Position numbers and translations under genes: made by a program
Part shown: in pieces, positions 35,876-44,056 of the stretch
Layout: each line of letters begins with the position of its first letter
Numbering within the stretch: position 1 is the first letter of the stretch
From: Ferruginibacter sp.
GTDB taxonomy: Bacteria; Bacteroidota; Bacteroidia; Chitinophagales; Chitinophagaceae
Direction of reading: 5' to 3'
Assembly: GCA_019638485.1 (NCBI GenBank)
Contig: JAHBTP010000003.1
Span: 310,001 to 374,000 of the forward strand
DNA length: 64,000 bases
The notes under the pieces: model-generated
What the model was told of the DNA's origin: nothing
What the model saw: the letters and a program-made list of their open reading frames with translations, nothing else
The model's database searches: none

Positions 35876-37003
35876 ATGGACAATATTATATTAAGTGCAG
35901 CATTGGCTTTTCTTATTACCTTTTTTTCAATTCCGGTAATTATCCAAATTGCAAAAGATAAAAAGCTCTTTGATGAGCCAGATGAAAGAAAAGTACATAA
36001 GGTTGTAATTCCCACCTTGGGTGGCTTAGGAATATTTGCGGGTTTTATTATTGGGATGCTTTTGGGTGTTCCATCAAATTTAGCGCATGAGATGCAGTTC
36101 TTTATTGCTGCGTCTATTGTAATATTCTTCCTAGGAATGAAGGACGACATACTTATTTTGTCGGCTTCAAAAAAATTTATGGGTCAATTATTGGCAGCCG
36201 GAATATTAATAAAATTTGGTGGTGTGCAAATATCTAATATGCATGGTGTTTTAGGGATTCATGAATTACCAAATATTGCTAGTATTGTTCTTTCCCTGCT
36301 AACAATTGTTGTTATCACTAATTCCTTTAATTTAATAGATGGTATTGACGGGTTAGCCGGTAGTCTTGGAATTCTTACTACCACAATCTTTGGAGTTTAT
36401 TTTTTATATACAGATCATTTGATGTATGCGGTAATGGCCTTTTCTCTTGCTGGTGCCCTTGGAAGTTTTTTAATTTACAACTTTTCTCCTGCTAAAATTT
36501 TCATGGGCGATACGGGATCCTTATTATTAGGTTTAATAAATGCCATTTTGGTAATCAAGTTCATAAACATAGCCGGAACACCTACCAGTAAAATATTCTT
36601 CGATTCTTCACCAGCAATTGGCTTTGCTATTTTAATGGTTCCGCTTACAGATACATTACGTGTATTTAGCCTAAGATTACTTAACCGAAGGTCTCCATTT
36701 AGCCCGGATAGGCTCCATATTCATCACTTTTTGCTCGATTTAGGATGGTCACACCGCAAAATCACCCTTTGTTGTGTATCCATGAATATCATTTTCATTG
36801 CTGCTGCCTATTTTATGCGCAGCCTTGGCCCAACTGCAGTGTTGTTAATTATGCTGGGAGTAGCCGCCACGCTAACTTATATCGTTTATCACTTTCGTCA
36901 AAAAAAAACTATCCAAAATGCTGCACCCACATCTGTGCATGAAAAACAAGTGGTACAGTCTAAGTTCTTTTCATTAGCTTCCGACCCCATTGAAGCAGAC
37001 TAA
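35876..37003 (+). CDS. WecA/TagO-like undecaprenyl-phosphate glycosyl-1-phosphate transferase
   Basis: A 375-residue polytopic enzyme that transfers a sugar phosphate from a UDP-sugar to undecaprenyl phosphate, starting cell-surface polysaccharide synthesis. Family motifs are present: DEPDERKVHKVVIPTLGG, FLGMKDDIL, NSFNLIDGIDGLAG, IFMGDTGSLLLG and the substrate-binding DRLHIHHFLLDLG, typical of WecA/TagO rather than MraY. About ten membrane segments are evident. The N-terminal MDNIILSAALAFLITFF supports the start. The gene stands alone, so the polysaccharide it serves is not shown. Confidence 0.9.
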   Translation: MDNIILSAALAFLITFFSIPVIIQIAKDKKLFDEPDERKVHKVVIPTLGGLGIFAGFIIGMLLGVPSNLAHEMQFFIAASIVIFFLGMKDDILILSASKKFMGQLLAAGILIKFGGVQISNMHGVLGIHELPNIASIVLSLLTIVVITNSFNLIDGIDGLAGSLGILTTTIFGVYFLYTDHLMYAVMAFSLAGALGSFLIYNFSPAKIFMGDTGSLLLGLINAILVIKFINIAGTPTSKIFFDSSPAIGFAILMVPLTDTLRVFSLRLLNRRSPFSPDRLHIHHFLLDLGWSHRKITLCCVSMNIIFIAAAYFMRSLGPTAVLLIMLGVAATLTYIVYHFRQKKTIQNAAPTSVHEKQVVQSKFFSLASDPIEAD

Positions 37004-37058
37004 TAACTAACCTTCTTTTTTACCTATTTATTAGCAAGAAAAGTTCATACACTTTGTA

Positions 37059-37066
37059 TAGCTTTG
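37059..37066 (+). promoter_or_regulatory. Bacteroidota -7 promoter element before frr
   Basis: TAGCTTTG, an exact TAnnTTTG match, 20 bases before the ATG at 37087. It lies inside a longer open frame that begins at 37054, which argues that the longer start is not used. Confidence 0.5.
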
Positions 37067-37086
37067 CAGCTAACTTATTATCGTCT

Positions 37087-37650
37087 ATGGCTGAGGATTT
37101 AAATGGTATTTTAGATAATACCAACAAGCAAATGAACAAAACCGTTTCTCATTTCGAAGCGGAACTGGGAAAAATTAGAGCAGGAAAAGCTAATCCATCT
37201 ATGTTGGATGGGGTTATGACAGAATATTATGGCAACCCCACGCCAATTAATCAGGTAGCAAATGTAACGGTACTGGATGCGCGAACTATTACTATTCAGC
37301 CTTGGGAAAAAAATATGATTCAACCCATTGAGCGCTCTATTTTAGCTGCCAATTTAGGGCTTAACCCACAGAATGATGGAGCTATTATTAGGTTGTTTTT
37401 GCCACCACTAACCGAAGAAAGGAGAAAAGAATTGGTGAAAAGATGTAACGCCGAAGGTGAGAATGCAAAAGTATCTATCCGCAGTATTAGAAGAGACAAC
37501 ATAGAAGCTATAAAAAAAATGCAAAAAGATGGCTTGAGTGAGGATGCTGCAAAAGAGGGTGAATCAAAAATTCAGGATATTACCAACAAGTTTATCGTAA
37601 TGGTGGATAAACGCCTTGAAGTAAAGGAAAAGGAAATAATGGCGGTATAA
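37087..37650 (+). CDS. frr: Ribosome recycling factor
   Basis: RRF splits the post-termination ribosome together with EF-G. The 187-residue protein has the expected features: HFEAELGKIRAGKANPSMLDGV, YYGNPTPINQVANVTVLDARTI, then GAIIRLFLPPLTEERRKELVK and SIRSIRRDNIEAIKKMQKDG. The start MAEDLNGIL at 37087 matches the usual length and follows a promoter element. pyrH, often next to frr in bacteria, is not here. Confidence 0.96.
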   Translation: MAEDLNGILDNTNKQMNKTVSHFEAELGKIRAGKANPSMLDGVMTEYYGNPTPINQVANVTVLDARTITIQPWEKNMIQPIERSILAANLGLNPQNDGAIIRLFLPPLTEERRKELVKRCNAEGENAKVSIRSIRRDNIEAIKKMQKDGLSEDAAKEGESKIQDITNKFIVMVDKRLEVKEKEIMAV

Positions 37651-37740
37651 GGCACCTCAGCAATCTTGCCCCAACAAAAATTTCTTAGTTTTTATTTTCA
37701 TTTCAAATGTAGGCCTAAAGGCATCAAATTCCTTTAGATG

Positions 37741-37748
37741 TACCTTTG
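37741..37748 (+). promoter_or_regulatory. Bacteroidota -7 promoter element before GNAT-fold gene
   Basis: TACCTTTG, an exact TAnnTTTG match, 4 bases before the ATG at 37753. It overlaps the longer open frame starting at 37738, so the ATG at 37753 is preferred. Confidence 0.45.
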
Positions 37749-37752
37749 TAAT

Positions 37753-38919
37753 ATGGAAATTATCCCTGTAGTATCTAAACAAGACGAACAACTATTTCTT
37801 TCAGTGCCTTTAATCATTTACAAAAATGACCCTCATTGGATTAGGCCATTAAATAAAGACATTGAAGACGTTTTTAATCCAAAGCGAAATAAGGCTTTTC
37901 GTTTTGGCAAAACCCAACGGTGGATATTAAAAAAAGACAATTGCTTAATTGGTCGGATAGCTGCTTTTGTAAACTCAAAATATAAAAATAAAGAGGATGA
38001 CATTCCTGTAGGTGGTATAGGATTCTTTGAATGTATAAACAACCAGGAAGCAGCTGATTTATTATTTGATAATGCTCGCCATTGGCTTCTTAAAGAAGGT
38101 ATGGAAGCAATGGATGGGCCTATCAACTTTGGTGAGAGAGACCGGTGGTGGGGTTTATTAACAGAAGGATTTTATGAGCCGTTATATGCGATGAATTACC
38201 ATCTTCCTTATTATAAACAATTGTTTGAGAATTATGGCTTTAAACCTTTCTACCATCAAATTTGTTTATCTATGGCTCCTAAAGAACCCCTTAATCCTAA
38301 AATTTGGGAGCGGCATGCAGAACTATCAAAAAACCCTGCACTACATTCACAAAGAATGAGAAAAAATAACCTGAACAAATATGCTCGTGATTTTTCTACT
38401 GTTTATAATGCCGCATGGGCAGGGCATGGCGGGTTAAAGCAATTAACAGAAGCACAGGCTATATCCATGTTTAATAAAATGAAGCCTGTACTTGATGACC
38501 GAATTCTTTGGCTGGTTTATGAACAAGACAAACCGGTTGCTGTTTTCTTAAATCTTCCGGATATCAATCAATGGTTCAAATATCTTAACGGGAAATTTGG
38601 CCTTTTGCAAAAAATTAAATTCCTATGGCTGAAAAGATTTAAAGAAAATAAAAGATTTGTAGGCCTTGTATTTGGGGTAGTTCCCGAATGGCAGGGAAAA
38701 GGAATGGATAATTATATTATAGGAGAAGCCTGTAGCATTATCCAATCTGATGCTTCTCCATATACTGAATATGAAATGCAATGGATTGGAGACTTTAACC
38801 CAAAAATGCTTAATGTGGGATATGGGCTTGGCAATGTAAAAAAGAGTCGGGAACTTACTACATATCGTTATTTATTCAACAGAACAAAGCCCTTTAAAAG
38901 ACATCCGATTTTAGCGTAA
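37753..38919 (+). CDS. GNAT-fold protein, YghO-like
   Basis: A 388-residue protein beginning MEIIPVVSKQDEQLFLSVP. RIAAFVNSKY and IGFFECINNQEAADLLFDNA form the first half of a GNAT-like fold. Then come MDGPINFGERDRWWGLLTEGFYEP and, towards the end, FGVVPEWQGKGMDNYIIGEA, where WQGKGMD sits at the acetyl-CoA loop. The layout matches uncharacterised YghO-like proteins in many Bacteroidota. The reaction is unknown. Confidence 0.75.
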   Translation: MEIIPVVSKQDEQLFLSVPLIIYKNDPHWIRPLNKDIEDVFNPKRNKAFRFGKTQRWILKKDNCLIGRIAAFVNSKYKNKEDDIPVGGIGFFECINNQEAADLLFDNARHWLLKEGMEAMDGPINFGERDRWWGLLTEGFYEPLYAMNYHLPYYKQLFENYGFKPFYHQICLSMAPKEPLNPKIWERHAELSKNPALHSQRMRKNNLNKYARDFSTVYNAAWAGHGGLKQLTEAQAISMFNKMKPVLDDRILWLVYEQDKPVAVFLNLPDINQWFKYLNGKFGLLQKIKFLWLKRFKENKRFVGLVFGVVPEWQGKGMDNYIIGEACSIIQSDASPYTEYEMQWIGDFNPKMLNVGYGLGNVKKSRELTTYRYLFNRTKPFKRHPILA

Positions 38920-38955
38920 ATTTGATGGTATATTTATTTCTTATTTGATGTGCGT

Positions 38956-40740
38956 ATGGAAAAGTTTATTGTATCGGCCAGAAAATACCGTCCCCAAAAT
39001 TTTAATGCAGTAATTGGGCAGGAGCATATTACTACTACATTAAAAAATGCAATTACCAACAACCAACTTGCTCACGCGTTTTTGTTCTGTGGGCCAAGAG
39101 GTGTAGGCAAAACAACATGTGCGCGTATTTTGGCAAAAACAATTAACTGTGAACATCGCACTCCAGACGGAGAGGCATGTAATACCTGTAATAGCTGCGT
39201 ATCTTTTAACAATGGTACATCATTTAATATTCATGAACTGGATGCCGCCAGTAATAACTCGGTTGATAATATCAGAACCTTAGTAGAGCAAATTCGATTC
39301 GCTCCGCAGGCCGGTCAATATAAAGTATATATTATAGATGAGGTTCACATGCTTAGCCAATCAGCATTTAACGCTTTCTTAAAAACACTTGAAGAGCCTC
39401 CACCCTTTGCTATTTTTATTTTAGCAACTACCGAGAAACATAAAATTCTACCAACCATACTGAGCCGATGTCAGATATTTGATTTCAAACGCATCACCCC
39501 CCAGGATACGGTAAAACACTTACACGAAATTGCAGAAAAGGAAAATATTAAAACAGAAAAAACAGCACTCCATCTAATTGCTCAAAAAAGTGAAGGTTGT
39601 TTACGCGATGCGTTGAGCATTATGGATAAAATTGTAAGTTTCACCAATGGCGAAATTACTTATGCAAATACATTAGAACACCTAAACATCTTAGATGAAG
39701 ATTATTTCTTTAAGATGCTGGAGAATATGCAGGAACAAAACCTGCCAGCTTCCCTCCTTCTTTATGATGAGATTAATCAAAAGGGATTTGAAGCAGATAC
39801 TTTCCTTGATGGTCTTAGTGAATTTGTACGCAACCTGCTGGTAAGTAAAGATAAAAAATCAGCCTCCTTACTTGAAGTGGCAGAAGATTTTAAACCTCGA
39901 TATAAAAAAATGGCAGAAACCATCTCCATTGGTTGGCTATTAGCATCCTTAAATATATTATCTGAAACCGCTACTCAACTCAGGCTCGCACGAAACAGAA
40001 AGCTGTTGGTAGAAATGACGCTGATTAAACTAACCTATCTTAAACAAGCTGTAGAATTAGTAGAAACAGATAACCCTAGTGGTAAAAAAAAAGTAATTGA
40101 CAAAAAAGGAGCCATTGCATTTAAAGTTTTATCTCCTATTGAAACCACCCCTAATTCAAAAAAAACAAAACCGGCTACCATTTTTGATAATGCCAAATTA
40201 ACTATTGAAGGCAATACAAAAAAAGACAAAAAAAACGAAGCAAAAGCTTACCCTAAAACTCAAGGCCAAACATTCAATGAGCCTCCAATAGAGGAAATGA
40301 AAATAATGGGAAGCATAGCCGATATCCGGTCGAGAGTTGCAGGCAGACAATTACACCAACAACCTTCCCGCGAAATAACAAATGAAGCTGTTCAGGAAAT
40401 GTGGAACTTATATAAACAAAAATTAGCCGTTAACAGCCCTAGTATCCTCCTTTGGTTTAATGATGCCCAAGCAGGAATTAATTCAAATAATGAAATTGAG
40501 ATATCTGTTAATTCCAGCCTATTAAAAAATGCCATCGAAGACCAAAGAAGCGATTTCTTAGACCACTTACATCGGTATTTTAGAAATAATGAGCTGGGCT
40601 TCGTATATAATTTAACGGAAAATACTAATCTTTCCACTGAAGAAAAGCCACTTTCAGCAAAAGAACGATATGCACAACTCACCTCCATTAACCCGCTAAT
40701 TGCTCAACTTAAAGACACATTAGGGCTGGAACTCGAGTAA
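38956..40740 (+). CDS. dnaX: DNA polymerase III subunit gamma/tau
   Basis: The clamp-loader subunit of the replicative polymerase. The 594-residue protein has Walker A GPRGVGKTTC (near 45), a four-cysteine zinc module within residues 60-80, the sensor/Walker B region YIIDEVHMLSQSAFNAFLKTLEEPP and ILSRCQIFDFKRI. The oligomerisation domain III ends near residue 365. A variable tau-like tail follows, with a C-terminal domain starting near 475. At 40084-40092, codons 377-379 form a run of nine A. A -1 shift there gives Ser-Asn-stop, ending the product just after domain III. The start at 38956 is taken over a GTG two codons earlier. Confidence 0.95.
   Translation: MEKFIVSARKYRPQNFNAVIGQEHITTTLKNAITNNQLAHAFLFCGPRGVGKTTCARILAKTINCEHRTPDGEACNTCNSCVSFNNGTSFNIHELDAASNNSVDNIRTLVEQIRFAPQAGQYKVYIIDEVHMLSQSAFNAFLKTLEEPPPFAIFILATTEKHKILPTILSRCQIFDFKRITPQDTVKHLHEIAEKENIKTEKTALHLIAQKSEGCLRDALSIMDKIVSFTNGEITYANTLEHLNILDEDYFFKMLENMQEQNLPASLLLYDEINQKGFEADTFLDGLSEFVRNLLVSKDKKSASLLEVAEDFKPRYKKMAETISIGWLLASLNILSETATQLRLARNRKLLVEMTLIKLTYLKQAVELVETDNPSGKKKVIDKKGAIAFKVLSPIETTPNSKKTKPATIFDNAKLTIEGNTKKDKKNEAKAYPKTQGQTFNEPPIEEMKIMGSIADIRSRVAGRQLHQQPSREITNEAVQEMWNLYKQKLAVNSPSILLWFNDAQAGINSNNEIEISVNSSLLKNAIEDQRSDFLDHLHRYFRNNELGFVYNLTENTNLSTEEKPLSAKERYAQLTSINPLIAQLKDTLGLELE
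40084..40100 (+). other. Candidate slippage/frameshift site in dnaX
   Basis: Nine A residues (40084-40092) contain the in-phase slippery heptamer A_AAA_AAA. Slipping by -1, or one extra A in the transcript, reads AGT AAT TGA with the stop at 40098-40100. The short product would be 381 residues: domains I-III plus Lys-Lys-Lys-Ser-Asn. Thermus thermophilus dnaX uses slippage on nine As to make gamma, and E. coli uses a -1 ribosomal frameshift. Whether it happens here is inferred. Confidence 0.6.
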
Positions 40741-40778
40741 GTAATCAATATTCAATCTATTATTAGTTGATTTTGCTT

Positions 40779-40786
40779 TAATTTCG
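40779..40786 (+). promoter_or_regulatory. -7-like element before E2 acyltransferase gene
   Basis: TAATTTCG, one mismatch to TAnnTTTG, 18 bases before the ATG at 40805. The same TTCG variant precedes pyrD and nrdJ. Confidence 0.38.
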
Positions 40787-40804
40787 GGGCTTAAAATAGG
40801 AATT

Positions 40805-42433
40805 ATGGCAGAAGTGATTAGGATGCCCCTACTGAGCGACACAATGACCGAAGGGAAAATTATTGCCTGGAATAAAAAAGTGGGTGATAAAGTAAAAAGT
40901 GATGATGTGCTGGCAGAAGTAGAAACTGATAAAGCCACTATGGAAGTGGTTGGATACGTAGATGGAACTTTACTTCACATAGGAATAGAAGCAGGGAAGG
41001 CAGCTAAAGTAAATTCAATTATCGCCATTGTAGGTAAACCCGGTGAAGATATCCAGGCCTTACTTAAAGAAGAAGGAAGCAATACGCCTTCCTTATCTCA
41101 ATCTGCACCAACAATTATGGAACCAAAACAAGAAGTAAAAGATACTACAAAATCTAATTTACCGGAAGGTGCGAAAGTAATTAGAATGCCCTTACTCAGT
41201 GATACTATGACGGAAGGGAAAATTATTTCTTGGAATAAAAAAATTGGTGATAAAGTTAAGAGTGATGATGTGCTGGCAGAAGTAGAGACTGATAAAGCTA
41301 CCATGGAGGTGGTTGGGTATGAAGAAGGTACACTCTTATATATAGGCGTGGAGGCCGGTCATGCAGTAAAAGTGAATGGTATTATGGCTATCGTAGGCAA
41401 ACCCGGCACTGACGTTAGCGCTTATGTTAATGCTGAAAACAAACAAAGTGTTCAATCACCATCAGCCACAAGCACACCTCAAACAACTGCTACGCATAGT
41501 GTAAAAGATACCCCCCAATCACCCATCACTACTCAAGAACAGGTTAGTGATAATAATGGGCGTATTAAGGCTTCTCCTCTTGCCAAAAAAATTGCTGCAG
41601 ACCGAGGGTACAACCTCGCTTCAATTCATGGCTCCGGTGATGGAGGTAGAATTATTAAACGAGATATTGATAGCTTCCAGCCATCAGTTGCTGCTTCTGT
41701 ACCGGCCACAAAAGGAAAATCTGCTCAATTAACCCCTACTGTATTAGGAACCGAAAGCCATACCGATATTGAGTTAACACAAATGCGTAAAGTAATTGCA
41801 CGTAGGCTCAGTGATAGTAAATTTAATGCTCCGCATTTCTATCTCACCATGGAAATTAATATGGATAATGCTATTAAAGCACGCGAGTCCATGAATGCCG
41901 TTAGCCCTGTTAAAATATCATTCAATGATATGGTAATAAAGGCCTGTGCTACCTCCCTGCGCCTACATCCGGATGTAAATAGCAGTTGGATGGGAGATTT
42001 TATCCGTCAAAATCATCATATCCATATCGGATCTGCCGTAGCTTTACCGGAAGGACTCATTGTTCCGGTAATTAAATTTGCCGACCAGAAATCACTCGCA
42101 CAAATTGCTTCAGAAACAAAAGAACTTTATCAAAAGGCGAGAGATAAAAAACTTCAACCACAAGAATTTAGTGGAAATACTTTTACTATATCTAATTTGG
42201 GTATGATGGATATAGATGAATTTACCGCTATTATCAATCCCCCTGATAGCTGTATCCTGGCGGTAGGCCGTATTAAAGAAACAGTAATAAAAAAAGGATT
42301 AGATTTTGACGTTATCAACACAATGAAAGTTACTATGAGCTGTGACCACCGTAGTGTGGATGGTGCAGTAGGCGCTTCCTTTCTTCAAACCTTAAAAGGA
42401 TTTTTGGAAAACCCGATTACGATGCTTGTATAA
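40805..42433 (+). CDS. 2-oxo acid dehydrogenase E2 (dihydrolipoamide acyltransferase), probably pyruvate dehydrogenase
   Basis: A 542-residue E2 core subunit that passes the acyl group from lipoate to CoA. It has two N-terminal lipoyl domains (about 1-80 and 125-200), each with the lipoylated lysine in EVETDKATMEVV. A Pro/Ser/Thr/Gln linker follows, then an E3-binding domain (KASPLAKKIAADRGYNLASI, near 255-290). The catalytic domain carries the active-site motif DHRSVDGAVGA. The closing GFLENPITMLV is typical of pyruvate dehydrogenase E2. No E1 or E3 gene is beside it, so substrate specificity is by similarity only. The two lipoyl domains are close copies at DNA level. Confidence 0.92.
   Translation: MAEVIRMPLLSDTMTEGKIIAWNKKVGDKVKSDDVLAEVETDKATMEVVGYVDGTLLHIGIEAGKAAKVNSIIAIVGKPGEDIQALLKEEGSNTPSLSQSAPTIMEPKQEVKDTTKSNLPEGAKVIRMPLLSDTMTEGKIISWNKKIGDKVKSDDVLAEVETDKATMEVVGYEEGTLLYIGVEAGHAVKVNGIMAIVGKPGTDVSAYVNAENKQSVQSPSATSTPQTTATHSVKDTPQSPITTQEQVSDNNGRIKASPLAKKIAADRGYNLASIHGSGDGGRIIKRDIDSFQPSVAASVPATKGKSAQLTPTVLGTESHTDIELTQMRKVIARRLSDSKFNAPHFYLTMEINMDNAIKARESMNAVSPVKISFNDMVIKACATSLRLHPDVNSSWMGDFIRQNHHIHIGSAVALPEGLIVPVIKFADQKSLAQIASETKELYQKARDKKLQPQEFSGNTFTISNLGMMDIDEFTAIINPPDSCILAVGRIKETVIKKGLDFDVINTMKVTMSCDHRSVDGAVGASFLQTLKGFLENPITMLV
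40811..41358 (+). repeat. Tandem lipoyl-domain duplication in the E2 gene
   Basis: Bases 40811-40995 and 41174-41358 are two 185-base copies that align without a gap. Long stretches are shared, such as AGTGATGATGTGCTGGCAGA, and most differences fall at third codon positions. The duplicated part encodes the lipoyl domain. Confidence 0.85.
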
Positions 42434-42689
42434 TGAAATGACAGCAACAATTTTAGTAACGAAGGAAGACCTTGGTATTGGTTTAAAGAGTTTTAAAAAA
42501 TGTTGCTAACATACTCTAAACAATAAGCGCAGACCATAGTAAGATTGCCCGGTATTTTCAAAATATTAAACAAGTGTAGATAACTTAATTCGAGGAGGCT
42601 TCTATCTGTGTACTCAAGAATTTAAATGCTGAATACACCCATTATTCTCTTGTTATAAATTGCAACTTTGTATTGCAACGTTTATTCAA

Positions 42690-43115
42690 ATGGAAAATAC
42701 AAACAACATTATCAACAATAAACCTGTAATCCTATTTGACGGAGAATGTATTCTATGCAATGGGTTTGTTCAATTTGTTATTCATCATGATGTAAAAAAA
42801 TATTTCCTGTTTGCACCACTGCAAAGTGAAGCTGGTGAGTATTTGCTAAATCATCATCACCTAACATCGAATAAGTTAAGCACTATAAGGCTTTTTGCAA
42901 ATGGAAAGGTATATGACCGTTCAAAAGCTGTATTAAAAATTCTCCAAAGACTTAAATCTCCGGTATCATGGCTGTATGCCTTTGTCATAATTCCACCTTT
43001 CATCAGGAACCCACTTTACAATTGGGTAGCAAAAAACAGGTATAAATGGTTTGGTAAAAAAGAACAATGCATGGTACCTACCGCTGATATTGCTAACCGT
43101 TTCTTAACTTTATAA
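42690..43115 (+). CDS. DCC-family (DUF393) thiol-disulfide oxidoreductase-like protein
   Basis: A 141-residue protein with the family signature VILFDGECILCNGFVQFV (the DCC motif D-G-x-C-x-x-C near residues 17-23). IRLFANGKVYDRSKAVLKIL, PFIRNPLYNWVAKNRYKWFG and a final Cys (EQCMVP) are also present. The family is predicted to have a thioredoxin-like fold; its substrate is unknown. The ATG at 42690 is chosen over an in-frame TTG at 42660. CAACTTTG at 42663-42670 is a one-mismatch -7 element. The CoA-binding gene follows after 6 bases. Confidence 0.88.
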   Translation: MENTNNIINNKPVILFDGECILCNGFVQFVIHHDVKKYFLFAPLQSEAGEYLLNHHHLTSNKLSTIRLFANGKVYDRSKAVLKILQRLKSPVSWLYAFVIIPPFIRNPLYNWVAKNRYKWFGKKEQCMVPTADIANRFLTL

Positions 43116-43121
43116 AAAAAC

Positions 43122-43484
43122 ATGAATAAGAAAACTGTTGTGCTGGGAGCTTCTGAAAATCCCGATAGATACAGCAATATGGCAGTAAAGAAACTAACCG
43201 CACACGGACACGAAGTAATTGCTATTGGAAAAAGAATGGGGAAAATTGATGGCATTGAAATCCATAAAACACCACCCCAAGTAGATAATGTGGACACTGT
43301 AACGCTATATCTCAATCCAACACATCAAGCTGCATATTACGATTATATATGTGCCTTACATCCCAAGCGCATTATTTTTAATCCCGGGGCAGAAAACCGG
43401 GAATTAGAAAAAATAGCTGAAAATCAGGGAATTGAGACTAGGGAGGCCTGTACGCTGGTTATGTTGAGTACAGGTCAATATTAA
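43122..43484 (+). CDS. CoA-binding domain protein (YccU-like)
   Basis: A 120-residue single Rossmann-fold protein of the CoA_binding_2 family. The start KKTVVLGASENPDRYSNMAV has the nucleotide-binding glycine turn. HEVIAIGKRMGKIDGIEIHK, LNPTHQAAYYDYI and RIIFNPGAEN match the family pattern. The role is unknown; such proteins are thought to bind CoA or its derivatives. Probably co-transcribed with the DCC gene. Confidence 0.87.
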   Translation: MNKKTVVLGASENPDRYSNMAVKKLTAHGHEVIAIGKRMGKIDGIEIHKTPPQVDNVDTVTLYLNPTHQAAYYDYICALHPKRIIFNPGAENRELEKIAENQGIETREACTLVMLSTGQY

Positions 43485-43566
43485 AATTAAATCTCCTTTA
43501 TACTAAAATAATTATTGTAGCGTTTGTTATGATAGAGAAATCCAAACTCTATCAAAAACAAATGCC

Positions 43567-44013
43567 ATGAAAACCTTAAGAAGAGCCGCCTTATTTATTA
43601 TTATCTCATTAAATGCCATTTGGGGAAACGCTCAGCAAACTAAACAAATTCATTTGTTTGATGAATATGCAGCACAGTTAACAGCCACCCCCGGTCAGTT
43701 TGAAAAGGCATTTTCACAGCCAACTGAAAGTTTTATTTCATTACAATTTGAAAAGTTCTCATTTTCCGGTCGAATAATTAGTAACGAAAAAAAATATGAT
43801 AACCTGCAAAGCATAGTTATCACCTCTCCCCGTTTTAACAACGCAGCATTCCATCTCTCACGTCAGATAAATAAAGATAATAGCATCAGCTATGTAGGGC
43901 GTATTATGCAAAAAGATGCTGCTGATGGGTTTGAATTAAAACAAAATGAAAAAGGAAAATATTATTTATCAAAAATAAATACAGCCAAGCTACTCGAACC
44001 TTGTCACTTATAA
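43567..44013 (+). CDS. Hypothetical secreted protein next to metalloprotease gene
   Basis: A 148-residue protein with a signal peptide (MKTLRRAALFIIISLNAIWGNAQ). The mature part, about 125 residues, contains FSQPTESFISLQFEKFSFSGRI and LQSIVITSPRFNNAAFHLSRQ, and ends in a lone cysteine (EPCHL). I recognise no family. It lies 43 bases before the metalloprotease gene on the same strand, so the two may be co-transcribed. A propeptide-like or inhibitor role is possible but unsupported by a motif. Confidence 0.65.
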   Translation: MKTLRRAALFIIISLNAIWGNAQQTKQIHLFDEYAAQLTATPGQFEKAFSQPTESFISLQFEKFSFSGRIISNEKKYDNLQSIVITSPRFNNAAFHLSRQINKDNSISYVGRIMQKDAADGFELKQNEKGKYYLSKINTAKLLEPCHL

Positions 44014-44056
44014 TAGCCCAATCCAATACCCTACCAAAAGCCTAAAAACAAAATCC

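Noticed and set aside
37054-37086. Longer N-terminus for frr
   Set aside because: The promoter element at 37059-37066 lies inside it, and the normal RRF length is given by the ATG at 37087.
42437-42505. 22-codon open frame after the E2 gene
   Set aside because: Too short, no recognisable feature, and no ordinary promoter before it.
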